From IMG/VR virus record IMGVR_UViG_3300017745_000019, positions 1-40,955 of that record: a stretch of 40,955 nt of DNA; one strand, written 5' to 3'. Made by a program: the position numbers and the translations under genes. The first letter of the stretch is position 1, and each line of letters opens with the position of its first letter. Source of the DNA: a virus. Below, one piece after another: positions 33,122 through 39,280 of the stretch. The notes under the pieces are model-generated. The model made no database searches. It was given only the letters and a program-made list of their open reading frames with translations, and was not told the origin of the DNA.

Positions 33122-33133
33122 TGAGGATTGAAA

Positions 33134-33319
33134 ATGAAAAAGAAACTTATAACATTAGGATTAGTTAGTACATTATTAGTAGGATGTGGTTCAACACAAA
33201 ACATTTCATCTGAAACAAAGGAAACATCAGTAGAAAAGATTGTAACTAAAGACCCAATAATGAAATTACTTGTATCTGGATTAATAATCTATTCAGTTCA
33301 GATATTATTTGCAAGATAA
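33134..33319 (+). CDS. Small lipoprotein
   Basis: A 61-residue protein with a lipoprotein signal (KKKLITLGLVSTLLVGCGS; lipobox LVGC, modified Cys at 17), a polar Ser/Thr/Glu linker, and a hydrophobic C-terminal segment (MKLLVSGLIIYSVQILFAR). A TTG at 33128 would add two residues; the ATG at 33134 is preferred. A lipoprotein next to a one-TM protein resembles an outer/inner spanin pair, although the C-terminal hydrophobic segment is unusual for one. Confidence 0.65.
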   Translation: MKKKLITLGLVSTLLVGCGSTQNISSETKETSVEKIVTKDPIMKLLVSGLIIYSVQILFAR

Positions 33320-33343
33320 TTTAACAAACTTTAACATAAAATA

Positions 33344-33375
33344 TTTGGATAATTCAAATATTATTCGTATATTAG
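33344..33375 (+). promoter_or_regulatory. Bacteroidota-type promoter, near-leaderless, with upstream element
   Basis: TTTG at 33344-33347, a 20-base spacer and TATATTAG at 33368-33375. Upstream 33320-33343 carries TTTAACAAACTTTAACATAAAAT, like the other upstream elements. The ATGs of the next gene are at 33379 and 33382, so transcription would begin at about the start codon: a leaderless or nearly leaderless mRNA. Confidence 0.82.
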
Positions 33376-33378
33376 GGT

Positions 33379-34176
33379 ATGATGAGAAAAGTAGATTTTA
33401 TAAATAAAGTATTTGGATTAACTGAAGCTATTGTAGGTGATACAATAGAATGTGATGAATGTGACCACAATTGGAAAATTAAAGATGGTGGTGATGATTT
33501 ATACATCTGTCACGAATGTGGACATGATAATAATCCTAAAACTGCTGGACTTCCTGTTATAAGAAAAGATTTTGGTAACAATTATAATGCTAGACCTAAT
33601 TCTAAAGTAATAGAATCTACAATCAATGAAGGTGGTAGAATCCTCAGAGTATTTGATTTTGATGATACACTTGTTAAATCAACTGCATTTATCTATGTAA
33701 AACACAAAGATGGTTCTGAGAGTAAATTAGACCCAGCTCAATATGCAAAGTACAACTCTAAAACAACTGATGTATTTGATTTTAGAGATTTCAACAAATT
33801 ATTGAATAATCCAAAAGTAATTGGAAAGAATCTAAAACTTCTACAGAGAATGTTAGATAATCCAAATAAAAAAGTAACAATACTTACGGCAAGAAAACTT
33901 GCATATCCAATCAAAAAGTTCTTCAAAGATAATTTTGGTATTGACCCATATGTTGTAGCATTAGGAAGTAACAATCCAAAAGATAAATCAGATTGGATTG
34001 AAAACCATATTAAAAAAGGATATACTGATATTGCATTTATGGATGATTCATCTAAGAACGTAAGAGCAGTAGATAAACTTAAATCAAAGTATCCTAATAT
34101 TAGAATCAAAACCCATTTAGTTAGGGAACATATTGATGAAGAAGTACAAAAATATGTACAAAAGATAATTCACTAA
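33379..34176 (+). CDS. Zinc ribbon plus HAD phosphatase (possible polynucleotide 3'-phosphatase)
   Basis: A 265-residue two-domain protein. The N-terminal zinc ribbon has Cys 25, 28, 44 and 47 (ECDECDHNWKI, DGGDDLYICHECGHDN), a module common at the front of multidomain phage proteins. From about residue 88 a HAD phosphatase follows: VFDFDDTLV with D93, D95 and T97 (motif I), TILTARK (motif II), a Lys before DWIENHI (motif III) and FMDDSSKNV (motif IV). Substrates could be DNA/RNA 3'-phosphates, as in T4 Pnkp, or nucleotides. A P-loop kinase is encoded at 34943, so a split kinase-phosphatase repair pair is possible. The first of two ATGs is annotated; the second (33382) better fits the predicted transcript start. 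Confidence 0.85.
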   Translation: MMRKVDFINKVFGLTEAIVGDTIECDECDHNWKIKDGGDDLYICHECGHDNNPKTAGLPVIRKDFGNNYNARPNSKVIESTINEGGRILRVFDFDDTLVKSTAFIYVKHKDGSESKLDPAQYAKYNSKTTDVFDFRDFNKLLNNPKVIGKNLKLLQRMLDNPNKKVTILTARKLAYPIKKFFKDNFGIDPYVVALGSNNPKDKSDWIENHIKKGYTDIAFMDDSSKNVRAVDKLKSKYPNIRIKTHLVREHIDEEVQKYVQKIIH

Positions 34177-34187
34177 TTTTAAAACTA

Positions 34188-34195
34188 TATTTATA
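34188..34195 (+). promoter_or_regulatory. Candidate late promoter (TATTTATA), near-leaderless
   Basis: CTATATTTATAATCAA followed at once by ATGAAC; the octamer ends 5 bases before the ATG at 34201. The context closely matches the site at 31264. Confidence 0.5.
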
Positions 34196-34200
34196 ATCAA

Positions 34201-34443
34201 ATGAACTACGAAAAGAAAGTAATGACACAAGCCTATAATATCCTTACAAAAAAGGATTTTAAATGGACTGATGAGTTTAGTTTAGAAATGAGAAATCAAT
34301 TCTTAGACTTACTTCTGAATTATTTTACAGACATAGAACATTATGAGAAATGTGCAGTTATTGTAAAGTTGCAAAAACAAAGTTTAGGGATTATGAATGA
34401 AAATATTAGTAAAACAAATATCACCGGAAGTGGAATCCGTTAG
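34201..34443 (+). CDS. Hypothetical protein
   Basis: An 80-residue, mostly helical protein (MNYEKKVMTQAYNILTKKDFKWTDEFSLEMRNQFLDLLLNYFTDIE...). No motif recognised. It begins directly after a TATTTATA motif, and its last 47 bases overlap the next small ORF in another frame. Confidence 0.65.
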   Translation: MNYEKKVMTQAYNILTKKDFKWTDEFSLEMRNQFLDLLLNYFTDIEHYEKCAVIVKLQKQSLGIMNENISKTNITGSGIR

Positions 34444-34558
34444 TGGTTGGATAGTATATGTTATGGATATAACAGGAAGGCCTATTGAGGCTAAGGTATG
34501 TGAATTGGATGATTTAGTATCAACAATTAAAATCTTTGAATCAGTTTTTAATATATGA
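34397..34558 (+). CDS. Small hypothetical protein (53 aa)
   Basis: A 53-residue ORF, MKILVKQISPEVESVSGWIV..., with beta strands at the front (GWIVYVMDITG) and a C-terminal helix (ELDDLVSTIKIFESVF). It fills the gap between two clear genes: it begins inside the first and its TGA overlaps the ClpS-like ATG. It looks like a genuine small alpha/beta protein. Function unknown. Confidence 0.5.
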   Translation: MKILVKQISPEVESVSGWIVYVMDITGRPIEAKVCELDDLVSTIKIFESVFNI

Positions 34559-34776
34559 AACTATTTATACTAAATGATGATGTGAATTCTTTTGACCACG
34601 TCGTTAGATGTATTCAACGATATTTAAACTACCCATATATGCAAGGGTGTTCTATCGCTGATATTGTACATAACACTGGAAAGTGTTTAGTAAAAGAATC
34701 TGATGATGAACCTATGATAAAAGGTATTTATAAAGCATTAATAAAAGAAGGTTTACATTTAAGGATTGAGAGTTAA
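34555..34776 (+). CDS. clpS: ClpS-like protease adaptor
   Basis: A 73-residue protein that follows the ClpS core closely: FILNDDVNSFDHVVRCI (the NDD..TF motif that contacts N-degron substrates), then ADIVHNTGKCLVKESDDEP (the 'VH..G.a.V' motif), and IYKALIKEGLHLRI. ClpS delivers proteins with N-terminal degrons to the ClpAP protease. Compared with cellular ClpS (about 90-105 residues), the flexible N-terminal extension used to engage the unfoldase is absent. It may therefore bind ClpA/ClpC without delivering substrate, or redirect host proteolysis. It overlaps its upstream neighbour (ATGA). Confidence 0.78.
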   Translation: MKLFILNDDVNSFDHVVRCIQRYLNYPYMQGCSIADIVHNTGKCLVKESDDEPMIKGIYKALIKEGLHLRIES

Positions 34777-34777
34777 A

Positions 34778-34939
34778 ATGGCAAAATCAAAAGGTTTAGG
34801 TGATTCTATAAAAAAGGTAACATCAGCTACTAAGTTAGATGTACTTGCTGAGAAGATTGCTCATAAATTAGGTAAAGCTGATTGTGGGTGTTCAAAACGC
34901 CAAGAATATTTGAATAAGAAATTTCCATATAAAGGGTAA
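34778..34939 (+). CDS. Small phage protein with CGC-KR motif
   Basis: A 53-residue basic protein ending in KADCGCSKRQEYLNKKFPYK. The C-G-C-x-K-R-x-E-x-L-N-x-x-F-P-Y ending is one I associate with small proteins widespread in marine tailed phages, with no known function. It starts one base after the ClpS-like stop codon, so it is probably in the same operon. Confidence 0.65.
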   Translation: MAKSKGLGDSIKKVTSATKLDVLAEKIAHKLGKADCGCSKRQEYLNKKFPYKG

Positions 34940-34942
34940 GTA

Positions 34943-37300
34943 ATGAATTTGAAAGAATATATACATAGTGAAATCAGAAAAACTTTACTTGAAGCCGTAA
35001 ATGAGGATAAAGTAAATGATTTCTTTTATATGGATTTGAAAAAGCATATATGGAATCGTAGAAAAGATTATTCCAACAAAATCAAAAAACTAAATGGTTT
35101 AGAGAAAACTGAATATTTAGAAGATTTATACATAAAGTTAAATGGTAAATTCGCAAGAGATATCAAAGGACATGGTATGGATTTGTATAAAAGATTGGTT
35201 AATGATAAAGTAATCAAAGAAGATTCAGAATTAGACCAAGCGTTTCTAAAAGCAAAACCTGTTGAAGAAGAAACTAAACGAGATTATAAAAAAGAATACG
35301 CAAAATACGGAAAATCTAAGAAAGCAAAGAAGTATAGAGCAGAACTAAATAAGTACAACAGAGACAAAGGTACTTATGGTAATGGTGATGGTAAAGATGC
35401 ATCTCATAAGGGTGGTAAGATTGTTGGATTCGAAGATGAATCTAAGAACAGAGGTAGAAGAGAAAAGAGTAGATTGAAGAAAGAAGCAACATTCGTACCA
35501 AATTCAGGTACTAAGAGTGGTGGTGTTTTACGATTGGATAATAGAAAGTATCAACTAAAAAAAGATATTAAGAATGTAACTATTGGTAATTACATAGTAA
35601 CATTACCTAAAGGAACTATTCTATATAACATAGCAGGTGGTTTATTCGCAGACCATAAATCTTTAGAACAATATGAAACTAGAAATCAAAGATACTTCAA
35701 AAAACCTACATTCAGAGGAATTCAGGTTAGACAAAAAACAGATACAATAAAAGGTGTTGAAAAAAACTCTAAAGTATTAGAAAATGTAGCTCCTAATCAT
35801 AATGGTAAATCAGCACCATTTGGTAGTGGGTATGATGAACTCAAAGAAGCTTGTTGGAAGGGATATAAAGCAGTTGGTGGTAAGATGAAGAATGGTAAGC
35901 AAGTCCCTAATTGTGTTCCTGAAAGTATTGTTAAAGAAGGTGTGATGAGTGATTTACATCTATTAATCAATAAATCTAAATCAGAACAAGAGTTTGTTAA
36001 AACATTCTTTAAAAATTATGGTAAACAGGTTAAGAAAACTCCTGATTCCGTAGAGTGGGCTAAAGAGTTGTACTCAGATATGAAAAACGAATCAATCAAC
36101 GAAGCTAAATTTTACATTACTCGTAACTTAGGTAGAGGGCAGGGTAAATCTTTAGTTGGTGGATATGATTTAAAAAGAGATAAAAAATTACCACCTAAAG
36201 TATTCAAATCATACAAAGATGCTCAAAAAGAAGTTGAAAGACTAGAGAGAGGTGGTTCAATGGGTGGACAGATGACAGCATATATTATTACTGATAAAGA
36301 TATGAATATGTTGAAACCCAATGGAAAGAAAATGTTTGAATCTTCAGAACAGATAGATGAAAAACTAATCACATTCTCAAACAGAGCACCTTATGGACAG
36401 ATAGTGTTTATGGCAGGTGGAGCTGGTAGTGGTAAAGGATTCGCAATTGATAACTTTATTGATTCAGCAGGATTCAGAGTAAGAGATGTTGATGAGATGA
36501 AGAAAGCAATTGGTAAGTTAGACCAATTAGGTAAATTCTCAGTTGATAAATGGTATAAGAAGTATGGTAAGAACTTATCAGCTAAGCCAGGTAAAAGTGG
36601 TGGATTATCACCAAAAGCCCACGTTGAAGAATTTGTATTAGGTAAAGGGATGAGTATTTCAGATATCTCAAAAGATTTGAAGAATCCTAACAATGTAGCA
36701 TCACTACATTATATTGTAGATGCTATGGGATTAAAAGATAAGTGGTTAATCGCAATGTTGAGTGGTAAGGATAACAAAGAAACTTTACCAAATCTATTAT
36801 TTGATATAACTGCTAAGAAAGTATCATCAATCACAGATGTAATCAAACCACTAATAGCTAATGGGTATGATTCTAAAAACATTCACCTTATTTGGGTACT
36901 TTCTAACTTCCACGTTGCAATTAAAGCAAACAAAGATAGAGATAGAATGGTTCCTGAAGATATTCTATTACAAACACATGAAGGTGCTGGTAAAACTATG
37001 TGGGAAGTTATGACTAAAATATTACCAAAAGGATTAAATGGTAGAATTGATGTTATTCTAAACAAATACGCCGAAACAGTTCCTTTTGTAGATTCTAATG
37101 GAAAGCCAATTATGGTAGAACCAAATCAGAAAAACAAACTTAAAAAAGCACAGATTGTAGTTAAAGGATTCACATCACTACCAATCAAAAAGCAAGGTGG
37201 TGGGATTCAACCTGAAAAGGCTTGGAAAACAATCTTAAAGAAGTGGATATTAGATAACGCTCCTAAAACTGTTGATTTATCACAGGATTTAGAAAAATAA
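34943..37300 (+). CDS. Polyvalent multidomain protein with P-loop (zeta-toxin-like) kinase
   Basis: A 785-residue protein made of linked modules. Residues 1-110 are helical. At 120-180, YGKSKKAKKYRAELNKYNR, GTYGNGDGKDASHKGG and ESKNRGRREKSR form a basic module repeated in many phage multidomain proteins. LKEACWKGYKAVG...KNGKQVPNCVPE (about 304-330) is a second such tag. From about 485, IVFMAGGAGSGKGFAID gives a Walker A at 491-499, the start of a zeta-toxin/polynucleotide-kinase-like P-loop domain running to the C-terminus (KDRDRMVPEDILLQTHEG looks like its lid/R-rich part). Such proteins are thought to be carried in virions and injected. The substrate is unknown. Confidence 0.78.
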   Translation: MNLKEYIHSEIRKTLLEAVNEDKVNDFFYMDLKKHIWNRRKDYSNKIKKLNGLEKTEYLEDLYIKLNGKFARDIKGHGMDLYKRLVNDKVIKEDSELDQAFLKAKPVEEETKRDYKKEYAKYGKSKKAKKYRAELNKYNRDKGTYGNGDGKDASHKGGKIVGFEDESKNRGRREKSRLKKEATFVPNSGTKSGGVLRLDNRKYQLKKDIKNVTIGNYIVTLPKGTILYNIAGGLFADHKSLEQYETRNQRYFKKPTFRGIQVRQKTDTIKGVEKNSKVLENVAPNHNGKSAPFGSGYDELKEACWKGYKAVGGKMKNGKQVPNCVPESIVKEGVMSDLHLLINKSKSEQEFVKTFFKNYGKQVKKTPDSVEWAKELYSDMKNESINEAKFYITRNLGRGQGKSLVGGYDLKRDKKLPPKVFKSYKDAQKEVERLERGGSMGGQMTAYIITDKDMNMLKPNGKKMFESSEQIDEKLITFSNRAPYGQIVFMAGGAGSGKGFAIDNFIDSAGFRVRDVDEMKKAIGKLDQLGKFSVDKWYKKYGKNLSAKPGKSGGLSPKAHVEEFVLGKGMSISDISKDLKNPNNVASLHYIVDAMGLKDKWLIAMLSGKDNKETLPNLLFDITAKKVSSITDVIKPLIANGYDSKNIHLIWVLSNFHVAIKANKDRDRMVPEDILLQTHEGAGKTMWEVMTKILPKGLNGRIDVILNKYAETVPFVDSNGKPIMVEPNQKNKLKKAQIVVKGFTSLPIKKQGGGIQPEKAWKTILKKWILDNAPKTVDLSQDLEK

Positions 37301-37314
37301 GAGGAATACGTGAT

Positions 37315-37590
37315 ATGAAAGTAACATTCAAACATGAGGGAAGTAAACATACTGTAGTATTTCGAACATCTACAAGTAGATATACTGATATAATTACATT
37401 AGCTAAAACTTCTAAGGATTTAGATGTTCTACATCCACTTACAAAGAATGGTAATAGACCAATTCAAGAAGCAATCAAACAAGTAATCGAAAAGCAATTA
37501 AACATTCCAATCAACATTGACTATAATTATGATGGAGCTGGATTTGGATTTAACGTAGATTTTTACGGAGTTATAAAAAAATTAAAGTAG
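37315..37590 (+). CDS. Hypothetical protein
   Basis: A 91-residue protein with beta-hairpin character at both ends (MKVTFKHEGSKHTVVFRTS; INIDYNYDGAGFGFNVDFYGVIKKL) and a central helix (PIQEAIKQVIEKQLN). Bases GAGGAA lie 13 bases before the ATG. No family recognised. Confidence 0.65.
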   Translation: MKVTFKHEGSKHTVVFRTSTSRYTDIITLAKTSKDLDVLHPLTKNGNRPIQEAIKQVIEKQLNIPINIDYNYDGAGFGFNVDFYGVIKKLK

Positions 37591-37596
37591 GGTAAA

Positions 37597-38355
37597 GTGA
37601 GAAATATTGTATTATTCTTAGTAATAGTAATTCTAAGTGGGTGTTCACCACTAAACTATCAGTACACTACACTCAACACCGCAGGTCATATTGATTCAAT
37701 CTATGGTGATGTTGAAATCATAGAATCAGAAACACAACTCAGACGTAAATTAGCCAGAGATTTCAGATTCAGATTAGATTTACAAAGATATTGGAACTCA
37801 CAACCATATGGTATTGTGGCTCAATATTATTGGAGTTTAGATAGAGGTTGGAGATATGGATTCAATAGCCCATATGAAATGTGGTCATCTTCTAATTGGT
37901 TTGATTATCCATTTGGGTATGGATATGGGTATGGTTGGAATCATTGGAATAGATGGAATCATTGGAATCATTGGAATGGTTGGGGATACTCATACTACAA
38001 TTCATCATTTAATAATTGGAACGTAGGACCATTTAGTAATAGAGGTTATAATGTAGTTTACAACGCAAGTAGAAGGGGTAGTTTAACATCTAACATATCA
38101 AATAGAGTTCGTACCAATACTAATAGGAGACCTGTGGTAGTAAACAAACCAACTATCAGAGTAAACAAACCAAGAATCAATAACAACAATACAATCATAA
38201 TAAATAATAATAACAGACCATCTTACAATAATAATGTAAGGCCTCCTGTTAACAACAACCGACCATCTATTAATAGAAACTCTAAACCATCTATTAATAG
38301 AAATACAACTACACGTACTTCAAGACCATCACCATCAAAAAGAGGTGGAAATTAA
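37597..38355 (+). CDS. Asn-rich, Trp-Asn-His-repeat lipoprotein
   Basis: A 252-residue protein started by GTG, with a lipoprotein signal (MRNIVLFLVIVILSGCS; Cys 16). A structured part follows (YGDVEIIESETQLRRKLARDFRFRLDLQRYW). Residues ~108-135 are low-complexity GYGYGWNHWNRWNHWNHWNGWGY, and the last 100 residues are Asn/Arg/Pro-rich. Similar lipoproteins with W/Y/G/N-rich middles are seen in flavobacterial genomes, so this may have come from the host. It could coat or alter the host envelope, or be a virion decoration. Confidence 0.75.
   Translation: MRNIVLFLVIVILSGCSPLNYQYTTLNTAGHIDSIYGDVEIIESETQLRRKLARDFRFRLDLQRYWNSQPYGIVAQYYWSLDRGWRYGFNSPYEMWSSSNWFDYPFGYGYGYGWNHWNRWNHWNHWNGWGYSYYNSSFNNWNVGPFSNRGYNVVYNASRRGSLTSNISNRVRTNTNRRPVVVNKPTIRVNKPRINNNNTIIINNNNRPSYNNNVRPPVNNNRPSINRNSKPSINRNTTTRTSRPSPSKRGGN
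37936..37980 (+). repeat. Five 9-base tandem repeats coding WN(H/R/G)
   Basis: Five units of the form TGGAATCAT, TGGAATAGA, TGGAATCAT, TGGAATCAT, TGGAATGGT in frame, giving the Trp-Asn-His/Arg run of the lipoprotein. Units are nearly identical at DNA level, so slippage could change copy number. Confidence 0.85.
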
Positions 38356-38387
38356 TTTGGTGGTTTATAAATAAATTTGTATATTTA
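38356..38387 (+). promoter_or_regulatory. Bacteroidota-type promoter
   Basis: TTTG at 38356-38359 directly after the lipoprotein stop, a 20-base spacer and TATATTTA at 38380-38387. The same bases also contain TATTTATA (38382-38389), the candidate late motif, so this site could be read by both systems. The leader to the ATG at 38412 is about 18 bases and contains AAAAGGAAT. Confidence 0.75.
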
Positions 38388-38411
38388 TACTAAAATATTA
38401 AAAGGAATATT

Positions 38412-38681
38412 ATGGCAATAACAAAAACAACAACATTCAACTTTGTGAGTAGCTATCCGGCTGAAAATCCTGGCGGCGCAGCTAATTCAAATGGTTCACA
38501 TACTAAACTATTAGTAGTAGAAACGATAGTGTTTGATGATTCGGAAGATGATTTACTACCAGTATCCCATCAATCTAAAAGATGGATTGGTAAGTATTCA
38601 GATGAATCAAATTCAACATTAACGGATGTATCTTCTGAAGATGCGATGGTTAAATCAATAGCAGGAGTAATCTGGAGTTAA
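38412..38681 (+). CDS. Hypothetical phage protein
   Basis: An 89-residue acidic, Ser/Asn-rich protein: MAITKTTTFNFVSSYPAENPGG..., LVVETIVFDDSEDDLLPVS and SSEDAMVKSIAGVIWS at the end. The pattern 'MAITKTxTF...ItFDDpeDdeLPvs...EDA.VqSIA..vW' is one I associate with small proteins in many marine phages; function unknown, perhaps virion-associated. It leads a cluster of three more very small ORFs. Confidence 0.7.
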   Translation: MAITKTTTFNFVSSYPAENPGGAANSNGSHTKLLVVETIVFDDSEDDLLPVSHQSKRWIGKYSDESNSTLTDVSSEDAMVKSIAGVIWS

Positions 38682-38824
38682 TGAGTACAGACCAACAAGT
38701 TAATGGAAACCCCCAACTAAATGGGGAAAGAAATACATTTAATCAAAGAGTTAGTAGATTAGCGTATTTAGGACAAAGTAGTAAAGTTAAATGGAGTGCC
38801 CGAAGAAGGTACAGAAATATATAA
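38681..38824 (+). CDS. Small basic hypothetical protein (47 aa)
   Basis: A 47-residue ORF, MSTDQQVNGNPQLNGERNTF..., ending SSKVKWSARRRYRNI. The start overlaps the preceding stop by one base. The acidic/polar front and Arg-rich end suggest nucleic-acid binding. No family recognised. Confidence 0.55.
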   Translation: MSTDQQVNGNPQLNGERNTFNQRVSRLAYLGQSSKVKWSARRRYRNI

Positions 38825-38833
38825 GAAGAAGAT

Positions 38834-38968
38834 ATGGCAAGAGTAATAGCATCAGAACATACAAAGCAACATAAAAAGAAAAGACCAGGTGTTCATTCTA
38901 AGTGTAAGAATTCAAACTCAAAGAATTCTAAACATTATAAGAAGAAGTATAGAGGTCAGGGCAAATAA
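38834..38968 (+). CDS. Small highly basic protein (44 aa)
   Basis: A 44-residue ORF, with KKKRPGVHSKCKNSNSKNS and then KHYKKKYRGQGK. The 'KRPGVHSK...S.NSK.YKK.YRGQGK' pattern recurs in small proteins of many tailed phages. It would bind nucleic acid or an acidic protein surface. No experimental role is known to me. A terminator follows at 39009. Confidence 0.62.
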   Translation: MARVIASEHTKQHKKKRPGVHSKCKNSNSKNSKHYKKKYRGQGK

Positions 38969-39008
38969 CCCCTAATTGTTAATAACTTTTTAAAATAAAT
39001 GGCAAAAG

Positions 39009-39031
39009 GCTTGGATATTCCAAGCTTTTTT
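39009..39031 (+). terminator. Rho-independent terminator merged with a promoter
   Basis: GCTTGG at 39009-39014, a 5-base loop ATATT, CCAAGC at 39020-39025, then six T at 39026-39031: a classic intrinsic terminator for the small-gene cluster. The stem includes the TTGG of the promoter at 39010-39041 and the T-run lies in its spacer, so ending one transcript and starting the next use the same 33 bases. Confidence 0.82.
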
Positions 39032-39041
39032 CGTATATTTA
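39010..39041 (+). promoter_or_regulatory. Bacteroidota-type promoter overlapping the terminator
   Basis: CTTG at 39010-39013 (one change from TTTG), a 20-base spacer and TATATTTA at 39034-39041. Upstream 38974-38997 (AATTGTTAATAACTTTTTAAAATA) matches the tract before the promoter at 4660 (AATTGTTAATAACTTTTTACATAA). The ATG at 39050 is only 8 bases past the -7 box, so the leader is very short. Confidence 0.72.
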
Positions 39042-39049
39042 CATAGTAA

Positions 39050-39190
39050 ATGAGTGATAAGAAAGAACATATTAAACTAAAAACAGTAAAGTTAACACTT
39101 TCTGAATGGTTTGATGCTTTAAAAGTTCCTTCACCTCATCGTAACAAAAAAAAGTACTATCGTAAAGAGAAACACAAAGGAAAGATTTAA
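39050..39190 (+). CDS. Small basic hypothetical protein (46 aa)
   Basis: A 46-residue ORF, MSDKKEHIKLKTVKLTLSEW..., with a basic end, PHRNKKKYYRKEKHKGKI. It has its own promoter and is followed by another promoter, so it forms a one-gene transcript. It probably binds nucleic acid; no family recognised. Confidence 0.55.
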   Translation: MSDKKEHIKLKTVKLTLSEWFDALKVPSPHRNKKKYYRKEKHKGKI

Positions 39191-39210
39191 CAATTTCTTA
39201 ACATTAAAAG

Positions 39211-39242
39211 TTTGGTAGTTTCAATAAAAAGTCGTATATTAG
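39211..39242 (+). promoter_or_regulatory. Bacteroidota-type promoter with upstream element
   Basis: TTTG at 39211-39214, a 20-base spacer, TATATTAG at 39235-39242, then TACTGTAAAAA. The upstream element TTAACAATTTCTTAACATTAAAAG (39187-39210) is very close to that at 15046-15071. The 39-base leader contains an unrelated 5-codon ATG-stop (39255). Confidence 0.85.
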
Positions 39243-39280
39243 TACTGTAAAAAGATGAGTACTAACCTTTAAAATAATGA

